A stretch of DNA of 64,000 nt, from assembly GCA_947380295.1 (NCBI GenBank), contig CANCQK010000005.1, positions 1-64,000 of the forward strand, given 5' to 3'. The notes under the pieces were generated by a model that saw nothing but the letters and a program-made list of their open reading frames with translations, had not been told where the DNA came from and ran no database searches. Of the stretch, positions 25,385 to 34,933 are shown piece after piece. Position 1 is the stretch's first letter, and every line of letters starts with the position of its first letter. This DNA is from Bdellovibrionales bacterium. Its GTDB lineage: Bacteria; Bdellovibrionota; UBA1018. The translations under genes were made by a program, and so were the position numbers.

Positions 25385-26932
25385 ATGGAAAAGAAAATCA
25401 TTCAGCTTGGGACCCGTCGTTCTCTTCTCGCTTGGGCGCAAAGTTCATGGGTGGCTCGGGAGATCGAACGACTGAATCCGGGATTAAAAGTAGAACTCTT
25501 TGGGATCGAGACTCGAGGCGATCGGATCCAAGATGTCTCGCTTCAAAAGATCGAAGGCAAGGATTTTTTCGTAGCCGAGTTGGACCAGGCTCTGGCCGAA
25601 GGTCGAGTGGATCTCTCGGTCCACTCGTTCAAGGATTTGAGCCTACAAAGGCCCTCAAGCTTTGTTTGCGCAGCAATTCCTAAGCGTGCTAATCCCCGAG
25701 ATGTCGTTTTGTTTGGGCCTCACACTCTTGAGAAGCTGAGGAACGGCGAAAAACTAAAAATCGGAACTTCCTCTCCGCGCAGACTCGAAAATATACCGTC
25801 CTTTTTAGAGAAGGCCTTGCCCCGATTGAGTAGTTCGGCACCCAAACTCGAATGGGTTGAAATCCGTGGAAATGTGAATACTCGACTCAGTCGAGTGCAT
25901 GAGCCTAAAAACGCCCCCAAACAACTGGATGGTGTTGTGCTTGCCTTTGCGGGTTTAATCCGTCTTTGGGCTGACTCGGCAGGACAATCTGAGTTGAGGC
26001 AACTTTTGAGCGGTGTGAGGTGGATGGTACTTCCTCTGGATGAAAATCCGGCTGCACCGGCGCAGGGAGCTTTGGCTGTAGAATGTCGAGCTGATGACAC
26101 CGAGGTGGTCCAGGCCATTCAAAAACTGCATCATGCGCCAACGGCAGCCCAAGTTGCAGTTGAACGCAAAATTTTAGCTGAATCGGGTGGGGGGTGCCAT
26201 CAACGGTTTGGAGCGACTTGTTTTGCCACCGCAGCAGGTGAACTGACTTGGATTAAGGGCGAAATGCCCTCGCGCGGCCAGGTTCAAGAGATTCAATGGA
26301 CTCCTCCCCAGAGTCCATCTGGCGAGGTTCGGACCTGGGATGGGGGTTTGCAACGAGGAGACTCAGAGGATTCAGTCACTCGATTGATGCCCTCGGGATC
26401 AACTGATGTTGGCCCTGCAGTTTTTGTGGGCCATTCCCGAGCGGCTCACGGAGAGTGGGTGGAGCACCTCTGTCAGTCTAGAGTTTGGACTTCGGGTTGC
26501 TCGAGTTGGTTTAAATTGGCTCAGCAAGGAATTTGGGTCGAGGGTTGCGCAGAGGGCCTTGGGTTTGAAACCTTGATGCCAACCCTAAAGGAGTCTGTTT
26601 TGGGTCTTCCAGAATTGGCAGGCTGGTCGGTTTTAACTCACGATCAGGCGTTTACAGAGTGGCTCGAGTTGGGGATGAGGGCCATCGGGTCCTATACAGT
26701 TCATGTAAAATATCCGGACTTGGTTCGTGAGGAGTTGCGTTCAGCAACTGATGTATTTTGGAGCAGCAGTTCCCAGATAAATGGGTTAAAAGGGGATCTA
26801 CCCAAGAACGCGCGGCATGCCTGTGGTCCCGGAAAAACCGCCGAGTATTTGCGAAGTTTTGGGATTGAACCGCTCGTCTTTCCGAAAGGTGAGGAATGGA
26901 GAAAATGGATCAAAAATCGAGCAGCTCATTGA
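25385..26932 (+). CDS. hemCD: Fused porphobilinogen deaminase-uroporphyrinogen III synthase
   Basis: Two consecutive heme enzymes in one polypeptide of about 515 residues. HemC (about 1-290) begins LGTRRSLLAWAQSSW, has IETRGDRI and VDLSVHSFKDL, and ESGGGCHQRFGAT with the cysteine that anchors the dipyrromethane cofactor. The C-terminal ~220 residues resemble HemD: VFVGHSRAAHGEW near its start and, near the end, DVFWSSSSQINGL, HACGPGKTAEYLRSFGIEP, a weakly conserved but characteristic pattern. HemC alone is about 310 residues, so the extra length is real. The frame is open to 25331 inside hemA, but ATG 25385 matches the family start. It overlaps the start of hemB by 37 nt. Confidence 0.88.
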   Translation: MEKKIIQLGTRRSLLAWAQSSWVAREIERLNPGLKVELFGIETRGDRIQDVSLQKIEGKDFFVAELDQALAEGRVDLSVHSFKDLSLQRPSSFVCAAIPKRANPRDVVLFGPHTLEKLRNGEKLKIGTSSPRRLENIPSFLEKALPRLSSSAPKLEWVEIRGNVNTRLSRVHEPKNAPKQLDGVVLAFAGLIRLWADSAGQSELRQLLSGVRWMVLPLDENPAAPAQGALAVECRADDTEVVQAIQKLHHAPTAAQVAVERKILAESGGGCHQRFGATCFATAAGELTWIKGEMPSRGQVQEIQWTPPQSPSGEVRTWDGGLQRGDSEDSVTRLMPSGSTDVGPAVFVGHSRAAHGEWVEHLCQSRVWTSGCSSWFKLAQQGIWVEGCAEGLGFETLMPTLKESVLGLPELAGWSVLTHDQAFTEWLELGMRAIGSYTVHVKYPDLVREELRSATDVFWSSSSQINGLKGDLPKNARHACGPGKTAEYLRSFGIEPLVFPKGEEWRKWIKNRAAH

Positions 26933-27912
26933 ACCCAATGAGTTTAAGAAGATTAAGGCAAAATCCGGCAATTCGAGAACTGGTCACTCAATATCGAGTT
27001 TCAGTAGATCAGTTAATTCAGCCTCTTTTTGCTGTTGAAGGGCTTCGGGATCGTGAACCTGTTCCCGGTTTGACCGGAACTTTTCGCGAGACGCCCGATT
27101 CTCTCCTCAGGACCGTCGAAAGCGACCTGGAGGCAGGGGTTCGCAAGTTCATTCTTTTCGGTGTTCCCGGCCAAAAAGGGGAGAAGTCCTTTTCCGGAGA
27201 CTTCACCGCCCGTCAAATCAGCGCTTTGCGTAAACGATTTGGTAAAGACCTTTTCTTAGCAGTCGACGTTTGCCTCTGCTCCTACACTTCGCATGGTCAA
27301 TGCGGGATTTTGAACGCAGAGGGGGATCATGTGGAAAATTGCGCCACAGTTCAGCAGCTTGCCTCTCTTGCGCTCGAGTACGCAGGTGCTGGGGCTGATT
27401 GTGTCGCGCCCAGCGATATGATGGATGGACGAATCCGAGCGATTCGAAAGTCTTTAGATGAAAATCAGCTCTATTCTACATTGATCATGAGTTATTCGGC
27501 CAAATTTCACTCTCGCTTTTATGGACCGTTTCGAGCAGCGGCTGACTCGGCCCCTAAGGGATCTGCCTCCCTCAAAGATCGAGCGACGTATCAGATTGAT
27601 CCGGGATGTCCACGAGATGCTTATATCAGCTCAGTGAGGGACGCAGAGGAGGGCGCGGACATTTTGATGGTCAAGCCTGGTATGCCTTATCTTGATGTTT
27701 TGAGTGACCTTTCTAAACGGATTGAAAAGCCATGGGCCGTTTACGAGGTCAGTGGAGAGTTTGCAGGAATTGAGTTGATGGCAGAACGCGGCCTGGTTCG
27801 GGGTCCTGAAGCCCATGTTGAGGCTTGGACGGCATTCTTGAGGGCTGGAGCTTCGATGATCATCACTTATGGTGCCAGATACGCTTCAGAGTATTTAAAA
27901 AAAACTAATTAA
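26896..27912 (+). CDS. hemB: Delta-aminolevulinic acid dehydratase (porphobilinogen synthase)
   Basis: Condenses two 5-aminolevulinate molecules to porphobilinogen. Schiff-base lysines are in MSYSAKFHSRFYGPFR and ILMVKPGMPYLD. The metal site VCLCSYTSHGQCGIL has the three cysteines of zinc-dependent forms. SPSD-like APSDMMDGR and the C-terminal IITYGARYASEYL are conserved. Length (338) is normal. Two ATGs, 26896 and 26905, both lie inside the end of hemC-hemD; GAGGA at 26891-26895 suits the second, so the true start may be three codons later. Confidence 0.95.
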   Translation: MEKMDQKSSSSLNPMSLRRLRQNPAIRELVTQYRVSVDQLIQPLFAVEGLRDREPVPGLTGTFRETPDSLLRTVESDLEAGVRKFILFGVPGQKGEKSFSGDFTARQISALRKRFGKDLFLAVDVCLCSYTSHGQCGILNAEGDHVENCATVQQLASLALEYAGAGADCVAPSDMMDGRIRAIRKSLDENQLYSTLIMSYSAKFHSRFYGPFRAAADSAPKGSASLKDRATYQIDPGCPRDAYISSVRDAEEGADILMVKPGMPYLDVLSDLSKRIEKPWAVYEVSGEFAGIELMAERGLVRGPEAHVEAWTAFLRAGASMIITYGARYASEYLKKTN

Positions 27913-27930
27913 ATCGAATCAGGAGTTGAA

Positions 27931-29229
27931 ATGAAAAATCAAAATTCAGCCGGTTATTTTGAAAGATCTAAAAAAGTAGTTCCAGGCGGAGTGCATTCTC
28001 CCGTTCGGGCATTTCGCGGAGTGGGCGGTACACCTGTTTTTATTCAGTCAGCAAAAGGCGCTGAACTGTTTGATGTGGATTCCCAGCGGTATATTGATTT
28101 TTGTATGTCTTGGGGACCTTTGATGCTTGGGCATCAAGATCCTGAGATCTTGGAGACGGTGCAATCCGCGCTTCATCGAGGCTGGTCTTATGGCACGGCT
28201 GAGCCTTATTCTTTAGAGCTGGCTGAGCTGATCACGCAAACAATCCCATGGGTTCAAAAAGTTCGTTTTGTGAATTCAGGGACCGAGGCTGTGATGTCTG
28301 CTCTTCGCGTGGCTCGCGCTGCAACTGGACGCGACAAGATCTTGAAATTCGACGGTTGTTACCATGGACACGTCGACTCGATGCTAGTGAAATCTGGCTC
28401 CGGTTTAGCAGATATGGCTAGCCCAGACAGCGCAGGGGTCTCCGCTCAAATGGCATCCGATACGATTGTAGTTCCGCTCGATGACTTAGTTCAGCTCAAG
28501 CGCGTTTTTGAAGCTCGCGGTCATGAAATTGCTGCGGTCATTGTCGAGCCTGTTCCCGCAAATAACGGACTCCTCTTGCAAAAGCCCGAGTTTCTCAGCG
28601 AAATATCCAAGCTGGCGAAAAAGGCTGGAAGCTTGGTGATCTTTGACGAGGTGATCACGGGCTTCCGAATGGCATGGGGCGGAATGGCCGAGAGATCGGG
28701 CGTAGTGCCAGACCTCGTGACTTACGGCAAGGTCATCGGCGGTGGTTTTCCGGTGGGAGCCTACGGCGGGCGCGCTGATCTGATGGATTGGGTTGCACCT
28801 GCCGGTTCTGTTTATCAAGCCGGCACTTTGAGCGCAAATCCAATTGCAATGACTGCAGGACTTGCGACTTTGAAGAAAATTCGACGGGAAAATTTCTATT
28901 CTGCCTTGGAATCTAGGGCTGAAATTTTAGGTGATACGTTTGAAAAAATGGGCCAGAAGGCCGGAGTTCCTCTCAAGGTGCAGAGAGCAGCCTCTCTGTT
29001 CTGGTGTGTTTTTGGTCACATTAAGACCCAAGATGGTTGGGTCAGACATCCTGGCCAAACTCCGGAGGAACATAAAGGGATTTATGCCAAGGTATTCCAC
29101 TCACTTTTGGAGCAAGGCATTTATCTGGCTCCAAGTGCATTTGAAGTTTCATTTCTCTCCCTCGCGCACCAGGATGAGCATTTTGCCCGCTTGACGGATG
29201 CTTTTGGGATGGCTCTCAGTAAGCTGTAA
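27931..29229 (+). CDS. hemL: Glutamate-1-semialdehyde 2,1-aminomutase
   Basis: PLP enzyme converting glutamate-1-semialdehyde to 5-aminolevulinate, of 432 residues, normal length. The PLP lysine is in [17 protein letters not shown], the aspartate in [15 protein letters not shown]. The N-terminus [19 protein letters not shown] is the GSAM hallmark that separates it from other class III aminotransferases. GAGTTG upstream and 18 bases from hemB. With hemA it shows that heme is built by the C5 pathway, not the Shemin pathway. Confidence 0.96.
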   Translation: MKNQNSAGYFERSKKVVPGGVHSPVRAFRGVGGTPVFIQSAKGAELFDVDSQRYIDFCMSWGPLMLGHQDPEILETVQSALHRGWSYGTAEPYSLELAELITQTIPWVQKVRFVNSGTEAVMSALRVARAATGRDKILKFDGCYHGHVDSMLVKSGSGLADMASPDSAGVSAQMASDTIVVPLDDLVQLKRVFEARGHEIAAVIVEPVPANNGLLLQKPEFLSEISKLAKKAGSLVIFDEVITGFRMAWGGMAERSGVVPDLVTYGKVIGGGFPVGAYGGRADLMDWVAPAGSVYQAGTLSANPIAMTAGLATLKKIRRENFYSALESRAEILGDTFEKMGQKAGVPLKVQRAASLFWCVFGHIKTQDGWVRHPGQTPEEHKGIYAKVFHSLLEQGIYLAPSAFEVSFLSLAHQDEHFARLTDAFGMALSKL

Positions 29230-29242
29230 GGGGATTTAAGAT

Positions 29243-30208
29243 TTGGGTTGGTTTTTGCGCAATCGTTTAGCACAGAGCAAAGCTAGGACCGACACCCGTT
29301 TACGGTGGATGGTGAGCGCTCATCTCGCTTGGTTGCTCCTGGTTTGTTTGCTTGGCGCTTGGTGGGGAAGATTACTTCTTTCTCAGGCGGCGACCATTGC
29401 GCGACTTGGCTCTGACGTTGAACACTTGCATCGAATTCAGAGAATGCTTTACTGGGAATCACCGGTCTTTTTTGGGCTGCTCCTTGCGTGCTCGGTTCTC
29501 ATCTTTTGGGTGTATTGGACTGATGTGAGACGATCCAAAGGACTTCAGGCATTTTTTGCTTCGGTCACCCACGAACTGAGAACGCCTCTGACTAGTATTC
29601 GACTCCAGGCTGAATCGATCTCAGAGAGCCTTGGAGAATCCCGTCACGAGGCTGCTCTAGTGAAAAGGCTTTTGGAAGACACCTTGCGACTGGAGGCTCA
29701 GGTTGAGCGGACTCTGGAATTGGCCAGATTAGAAGGGGGAGGCCCCGTTTATATTCAGTCTCTCCAAATTAAACCCTGGTTTGAGCGGTGGATTAAAACC
29801 TCACATGCGGATTACCAGGACCGAGTTCACTTTGATTTGGATAGTGCTGACGTGTGGCTCGAGGCTGATCCTACTGCCTTACAGATCATCTTTAAAAATC
29901 TGATTGAGAATGCGGTTCGGCATTCAGGGCAAGAGCAGGTGAAAATTCAAGTCAGAATTGAGCCGATTGAGAGTCATCAAGTTCGGATTTTGTTTCGAGA
30001 TCAGGGGCAAGGCTATTCGGGAGATCAGAAGAGTCTGGGAGTACTTTTTAGAAAAGGACCCGGCTCATCCGGAACTGGCGTGGGCCTTTATCTCGTGCGC
30101 ACCCTCATGGAACGAATGAAGGGGAGTGCTGGTTTTTCGGCAGCCGAACCCTCGCGACGAGGCTTTGATGTGAGATTAATTTTTCATGAGGGACAATCAA
30201 ATGAGTGA
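29243..30208 (+). CDS. Membrane histidine kinase inside the heme operon
   Basis: Sensor kinase of 321 residues. Two membrane helices (about 28-50 and 74-95) enclose a loop of only about 25-30 residues, so no separate sensory domain fits outside the cytoplasm. The HisKA box has the phosphorylated His110 in SVTHELRTPLTSIRLQ. The HATPase has N-box LIENAVRHSG, G1 DQGQGYSG and G2 GTGVGLYLV. The start is TTG at 29243 with AGGGG nine bases upstream; it lies 13 bases after hemL. Its signal could be membrane redox state or a porphyrin, given its place, but this is inference. It overlaps the downstream regulator gene. Confidence 0.87.
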   Translation: MGWFLRNRLAQSKARTDTRLRWMVSAHLAWLLLVCLLGAWWGRLLLSQAATIARLGSDVEHLHRIQRMLYWESPVFFGLLLACSVLIFWVYWTDVRRSKGLQAFFASVTHELRTPLTSIRLQAESISESLGESRHEAALVKRLLEDTLRLEAQVERTLELARLEGGGPVYIQSLQIKPWFERWIKTSHADYQDRVHFDLDSADVWLEADPTALQIIFKNLIENAVRHSGQEQVKIQVRIEPIESHQVRILFRDQGQGYSGDQKSLGVLFRKGPGSSGTGVGLYLVRTLMERMKGSAGFSAAEPSRRGFDVRLIFHEGQSNE

Positions 30209-30905
30209 TTTGGTTCAATCCCGCCTTCTAGTGGTTGAAGATGAAAAAAATGTCGGCTCTACTCTGGTGGAGCGCCTTCAGAGAGAAGGCTTTCTGGTCA
30301 CTTGGGTGAAGTCGGTTTCTGAGGCGCGCGAGCACATTCAAACCCAAGCTTTTGATTTAGCCATTCTCGATGTAGGATTACCTGATGGTTCGGGTTTTGA
30401 AGTTGCGGCTTGGATTAGAAAAAAACAGCCCAGCACGGCAATTATTTTCCTGACCGCCTTTGGTAATGCCGAAGATCGAATTCGTGGGTTAGAACTGGGT
30501 GCTGAGGATTACGTAGTTAAACCGTTTCATCTCAAAGAACTCATTCTACGGATTAGAAATGGACTCAAACGTGCTCAATTGATTTCACCGCAGTCCTTGG
30601 GTCCCAAGGAGACCGTGACCATCGGCAAGGCTAGGATTCACCTTCGAAGATTCGAGGCCGAGGTAGAGGGTCAAGTGATTCCACTCTCCCATAAGGAAAT
30701 CGCGCTCCTAAAACTCCTCTCCGAACGGAGGGGCGAGGTGGTGAGTCGGGATGAAATATTGAACCATGCTTGGTCGGAGGATGAATTTCCAACGCCTCGT
30801 ACGGTCGATAATTTTATCATGAGATTGAGGCGCTTGGTGGAAGTGAACCCCGAGGAGCCCGAAGTGATCAAAAGTATTCGAGGAATAGGATATCAACTTT
30901 TATGA
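30201..30905 (+). CDS. OmpR/PhoB-type response regulator inside the heme operon
   Basis: Response regulator of 234 residues from ATG 30201 (an ATG at 30186 is also in frame, but GAGGG at 30189-30193 fits 30201). Receiver domain: acidic pair in VVEDEKNV, phosphoacceptor Asp57 in AILDVGLPDG, threonine in IIFLTAF, lysine in DYVVKPFHLKEL. The C-terminal winged-helix has RGEVVSRDEILNHAW and RTVDNFIMRLR. It overlaps the kinase by 8 nt and hemE by 4 nt (ATGA), so it is clearly part of the operon. It is the obvious candidate to bind the repeats upstream of hemA. Confidence 0.93.
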   Translation: MSDLVQSRLLVVEDEKNVGSTLVERLQREGFLVTWVKSVSEAREHIQTQAFDLAILDVGLPDGSGFEVAAWIRKKQPSTAIIFLTAFGNAEDRIRGLELGAEDYVVKPFHLKELILRIRNGLKRAQLISPQSLGPKETVTIGKARIHLRRFEAEVEGQVIPLSHKEIALLKLLSERRGEVVSRDEILNHAWSEDEFPTPRTVDNFIMRLRRLVEVNPEEPEVIKSIRGIGYQLL

Positions 30906-31957
30906 ATTTATTTGAAACAACGTTGGCGAAAAAAAACCTAGGTAGACCTCCTGTTTGGTTCATGCGTCAGGCGGGTCGGTATCACTCGCACTATCAGGCC
31001 CTGCGGAAGACCTATAGTTTTATAGATCTCTGCAAGAAACCCGAAGTTGCTTGTGAGGCGACGATGGGTCCGATCCAAGACTTTGATTTTGATGCCGCCA
31101 TCTTGTTTTCAGACTTATTGTTTCCCCTCGAAGTCATGGGAATGGGATTGCGATACGAAGAAGGTCCGAAGCTCGATTGGCATTTAAGAGAACTGAGCGA
31201 TCTTGAGAGACTCAAGGGAGGGGTATCCTTAATTGAGGGCCTCCAATTCCAAGCCCAGGCTATGCGGATGATTCGTCAAAGGCTTTCTCCCGAAAAAGGT
31301 CTGCTCGGCTTTGTGGGCGGGCCCCTGACCTTATTTTGCTACGCCGTAGAGGGTTCACATCAAGGAAGTTTAGACTCGGCCCGCGCCGGCATGAAGGACG
31401 GCAGGTTTGAAGGGTTTTTTGAGAAGCTAAAGGACCTCCTCGTCGAAAATATGAAAATTCAAGCTGAGTCAGGAGCGAGCGTCATTGCCATGATGGATAC
31501 CTGCGCCGGGGAATTTATCCCGAGCGAGTACAAACTCTATGCACAAGGCGCCCTTCGCGCAGTTTTGGCAGAGTTTCGCGCTCAGGTCCCGTCGATCCCT
31601 GTACTCTATTACTCGAAGGGGACTTCGTGGGATCATTGGGAATCGCTCACGGATTTACCGATTGCTGGGATGGGTGTGGATTGGCGTACTGATCTTTCAG
31701 AAGTCCTCATGCGGTATGGCACTCGTTGGGCGATTCAAGGAAATGTAGACCCTCATTGGCTCTTTTTGGATTCTCAAGAGCTAGAGACCAGACTGAGGAA
31801 GGTTTTTGAGTCGGTGCTTCGCGTGCCTGCTGAAAATCGGAAGGGATGGATCTGCGGTCTGGGTCACGGGGTGCTTCCTAAGACACCCGAATCCAATGTG
31901 AGGCTTTTCTTAAAAATTCAAAAAGAGATGTTTTCTGAAAATGGAGTTTCTGCATGA
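30902..31957 (+). CDS. hemE: Uroporphyrinogen decarboxylase
   Basis: Cytoplasmic enzyme removing four carboxyl groups from uroporphyrinogen III to give coproporphyrinogen III, 351 residues. Conserved VWFMRQAGRYHSHY near the N-terminus, AAILFSDLLFPLEVMGMG, and the C-terminal CGLGHGVLPKTPESNV are all present. The start ATG overlaps the response-regulator stop and its own end overlaps hemN, both by ATGA, indicating tight translational coupling. Confidence 0.96.
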   Translation: MNLFETTLAKKNLGRPPVWFMRQAGRYHSHYQALRKTYSFIDLCKKPEVACEATMGPIQDFDFDAAILFSDLLFPLEVMGMGLRYEEGPKLDWHLRELSDLERLKGGVSLIEGLQFQAQAMRMIRQRLSPEKGLLGFVGGPLTLFCYAVEGSHQGSLDSARAGMKDGRFEGFFEKLKDLLVENMKIQAESGASVIAMMDTCAGEFIPSEYKLYAQGALRAVLAEFRAQVPSIPVLYYSKGTSWDHWESLTDLPIAGMGVDWRTDLSEVLMRYGTRWAIQGNVDPHWLFLDSQELETRLRKVFESVLRVPAENRKGWICGLGHGVLPKTPESNVRLFLKIQKEMFSENGVSA

Positions 31958-33321
31958 GCGCTTCGGCTGATTGGTTTCGCAAATATAATGTTCCCGGCCC
32001 TCGCTACACGAGTTACCCCACGGTTCCCTACTGGACTGATTCTCCTACTGAGTCTCAGTGGCTGGAGAGCGTTGGGGACGCTCTGACTGAGGGGAAAAGC
32101 CAAGGTGCTGGAGCGGCGCTCTATATTCATATTCCTTTTTGTGAAAGTCTTTGCACCTATTGCGGGTGTAATACTCGAATCACACGGAACCACGGCGTAT
32201 CTCGACCCTACGTAGAGAGCGTTCTTAAAGAATGGGAGATTTACCGAACTCGCTTAGGTTCTGAAATTGAACTGAGCGAAATTCACCTGGGCGGTGGAAC
32301 GCCAACTTTTCTGAGTGCCGAGGATCTCAAGTTTTTGATCGAGGGAATTTTGGGTCCGGTCAAGGTCGGACCAAATCCTGAATTTTCACTTGAGGCGGAT
32401 CCTCGAGTGACTTCCGAGGAGCAATTAGCTGTTTTGCGCCAGCTTGGATTTACCCGGCTCAGTCTGGGAATTCAGGACTTTGATCCCAAGGTTCAAGAAG
32501 TGGTGCATCGGATTCAATCTAAAGAGCAAGTGGGTAAAATCACTGAGACTGCCAGGCACCTAGGTTATACGAGTGTGAATTATGATCTGATCTATGGGTT
32601 ACCCTTTCAGACTCAAAAAAGCATTCGCGATACAGTAGACGTGGTTCGTGGACTGCTTCCAGATCGAATCGCATTTTATGGCTATGCCCATGTTCCATGG
32701 ATTAAACCGAGTCAAAGAAGGTTCACAGAAGCTGACCTTCCTTCCGGCGATGAAAAGCGAGCCCTCTATGAACTTGGCCGCTCCCTTTTGGAAGAGGTGG
32801 GATATGCCGAAGTCGGTATGGATCACTTCGCCTTGACTCAAGACTCGTTGTGGCAAGCCTATCAAAAGGGCTCTCTTCATCGAAATTTTATGGGATATAC
32901 CCCTCGTTTCGTGACTCCGTTGATCGGTCTTGGGGTTTCTGCGATTGGGGATTCAGGTCGAGCATTTTCTCAAAATGAGAAATTGGTCGAATCTTATCAG
33001 GCCCGCGTAGCAAAGGGAGAGCTGCCTATTCAGAGAGGGCATCGCCTGACCTCTGAGGATTGGGTGATCCGGATGCATATTCTGAACTTAATGACTCGAA
33101 TGGAGACTGATTGGAAAGATCCAGTTTTCCAAACTCCTCATCTGAGTTTAGCCCTAGAGAAACTCGCTGAACTCCAAAATGACGGATTGGTGGAGCTGAC
33201 CTCACATTCCTGTCGAGTGACCCCTCAGGGGCGTCCTTTTTTAAGGAATGTTTGTATGGCCTTTGACGCACGACTCGCCGAAAAGGCACCTAACTCACAG
33301 CTTTTTAGTAAAACGATTTAA
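31954..33321 (+). CDS. hemN: Oxygen-independent coproporphyrinogen III oxidase
   Basis: Radical-SAM enzyme making protoporphyrinogen IX without oxygen, 455 residues. The [4Fe-4S] motif is IPFCESLCTYCGCNT (CxxxCxxC-G-C, HemN-specific). It begins YNVPGPRYTSYPTVPYW, typical of true HemN and not of the HemW heme chaperone. HLGGGTPTFLS, GMDHFAL and GYTP near residues 300-315 also match. Last gene of the operon, its TAA interlocking with the stop of the convergent DMT permease (TTAA, 33318-33321). Its presence means heme synthesis can proceed without oxygen at this step. Confidence 0.95.
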   Translation: MSASADWFRKYNVPGPRYTSYPTVPYWTDSPTESQWLESVGDALTEGKSQGAGAALYIHIPFCESLCTYCGCNTRITRNHGVSRPYVESVLKEWEIYRTRLGSEIELSEIHLGGGTPTFLSAEDLKFLIEGILGPVKVGPNPEFSLEADPRVTSEEQLAVLRQLGFTRLSLGIQDFDPKVQEVVHRIQSKEQVGKITETARHLGYTSVNYDLIYGLPFQTQKSIRDTVDVVRGLLPDRIAFYGYAHVPWIKPSQRRFTEADLPSGDEKRALYELGRSLLEEVGYAEVGMDHFALTQDSLWQAYQKGSLHRNFMGYTPRFVTPLIGLGVSAIGDSGRAFSQNEKLVESYQARVAKGELPIQRGHRLTSEDWVIRMHILNLMTRMETDWKDPVFQTPHLSLALEKLAELQNDGLVELTSHSCRVTPQGRPFLRNVCMAFDARLAEKAPNSQLFSKTI

Positions 33322-34286
33322 GGGAGCGCGATGGCGTCTCTGGGTAGGTCTTTGCGGTTTTCGGCCAGGATTTGAAAGAAAACCCCTCCAAGAATGAGAC
33401 TGCCTCCGATGAGGTGTTGAGAGCCTAATTTTTCTCCTAGAAACGCGACGGCCACTGCGGTGCCAATGAGGGGCTGGAGAAAAAGTGAGAGCACCACTGA
33501 GCCAATGGAATGGCTTTTACTCAGCGCGTAAAGCCAGTAAAGGTAGGGGATCGCTGTGCCAAAAACGCCGAACCAAATAGCAGTGATCCAGCCCTGAGTC
33601 GAGAGATGGTGGAGAGGTGGGAGCCCTTTCCATGGGAAAATCACCAAAGCTAAAAGAATAACTCCCACCAGCATGGCAGTTCCAAAGATCGTGGACCCTG
33701 CGTGACCTCGGGTCAGGTGTCGGGCTAAGACTGAGTAAAGAGCCTCGCACGCTACGCCAACTAGGAGAATTAGGTCGCCTACCTCAAATTTGATGAGATT
33801 GGTTTTAAATTCCAAAGAGCCAAAATCGAGGACTTTGCTTAAAAATAGAAATCCTAGAGTTGCCAAAAGGAATGAGCCGTAGTGGGATTTGTTCATCCTT
33901 TCGCGATAAAACAGCCAGCCAAAAAGAACTGCAAACAGCGGTTCAAATGTGACTAGAATGCAGTTGTTTACTGCAGACGACACTTGGAGTCCGATGACCT
34001 GGGTTAAAGGGGACAGAAAACACGTCGCTATTCCTATGGCGACGACAGTGAGGAAGTCTTTTTTCGGGAGGAGAGGCATCCAAAGGGGCCTGATTCTAAG
34101 AGATTTTTTACGGGGGAAAAGTCTCAGTCCACCGAGAATGACAATGTAAGCAACTAACCCTACAGCATACTTTAAAAATGCAGTGTGTTCAGGCCCTACC
34201 TCCTGAATGAGGCGTTTCACAATCGTAGGGTTTATTGCCCAAACCAAATTACAGAGAATCAGTCCGATCCAAGTCCAAGGTGACAT
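33318..34286 (-). CDS. EamA/DMT-family permease
   Basis: Inner-membrane protein of 322 residues with ten predicted helices as two five-helix EamA repeats (about 5-145 and 165-305). The N-terminal helix has LVWAINPTIVKRLI, and the end of repeat 2 has FLQPLIGTAVAVAFLGEKLG, characteristic of the drug/metabolite transporter superfamily. Substrate unknown. It is convergent with hemN, sharing four bases, and stands alone on the minus strand. Confidence 0.82.
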   Translation of the reverse strand: MSPWTWIGLILCNLVWAINPTIVKRLIQEVGPEHTAFLKYAVGLVAYIVILGGLRLFPRKKSLRIRPLWMPLLPKKDFLTVVAIGIATCFLSPLTQVIGLQVSSAVNNCILVTFEPLFAVLFGWLFYRERMNKSHYGSFLLATLGFLFLSKVLDFGSLEFKTNLIKFEVGDLILLVGVACEALYSVLARHLTRGHAGSTIFGTAMLVGVILLALVIFPWKGLPPLHHLSTQGWITAIWFGVFGTAIPYLYWLYALSKSHSIGSVVLSLFLQPLIGTAVAVAFLGEKLGSQHLIGGSLILGGVFFQILAENRKDLPRDAIALP

Positions 34287-34402
34287 GATGATTCTCGTCT
34301 CAGATGGAGGCCGGACAAGTCAAGTCTCCAGGCTGATTTCAAAGTAAATTGGTCGAATTTAGTCCGCTTTAAAAATTTATATAATGATAATAGAATAAGG
34401 AA

Positions 34403-34933
34403 ATGGTGAGTTCTAGACGGTTGCGATTTTTTCTGAAAATCGGATTTTTCTTTGGGTTTTGGTCTTTTGCTTGTGCTGATCTCTCCCATGCCCACTTGGG
34501 AGGTGACGTCGTTTCAATTGAGGCTGACCGAAAGTCACTTCAGGCCCTCAGTTTAGCTGGGACTGCTCAGAGCAAGGTGCAGGCAATTACTTTGCCTTTT
34601 TCTGTCTACGAGATGATCACAGCTGGGGTGAAAGTAAGGCAATACGTATCTCCCTCAGGCAGCGTTTTTGGTCTAGCTTGGAATGGACCGCACCATCCTG
34701 ACTTATCAGTTCTACTGGGTGGGTATCATTCTGAGTTTAAAAAGTCTCTTCAGAGCCATCAGGAGCGGTTATCAAAACAAGGAAGATCCAGAGGTCACCA
34801 CGGGCCTAGAAGTCAGCGTCTTCAATCTGAAAATATTCGAATTTCAATGAGTGGTCATCTTCGAAGTTTCAGGGGTTCAGCTTATGTCCCTTCATTGCTT
34901 CCGGCTGGGGTGAGTCCTCATGAGATCCGCTAG
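34403..34933 (+). CDS. DUF2844-family exported protein
   Basis: Protein of 176 residues with a signal peptide (hydrophobic about 10-28, ending near SHA). The mature start LGGDVVSIEADRKSLQ and the core VRQYVSPSGSVFGLAWNGPH and PDLSVLLGGYHSEF are the DUF2844 pattern. The function of the family is unknown; in other bacteria it commonly stands next to DUF3443 genes, as here. The C-terminus is rich in Ser, Arg and His. It overlaps the DUF3443 gene by 14 nt. AAGG lies just upstream, and a GTG one codon after the ATG is possible too. Confidence 0.75.
   Translation: MVSSRRLRFFLKIGFFFGFWSFACADLSHAHLGGDVVSIEADRKSLQALSLAGTAQSKVQAITLPFSVYEMITAGVKVRQYVSPSGSVFGLAWNGPHHPDLSVLLGGYHSEFKKSLQSHQERLSKQGRSRGHHGPRSQRLQSENIRISMSGHLRSFRGSAYVPSLLPAGVSPHEIR

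Noticed and set aside
25720..26152. Several minus-strand frames opposite hemC-hemD
   Set aside because: They lie antisense to strongly conserved HemC motifs and have no ribosome-binding sites or recognisable domains.
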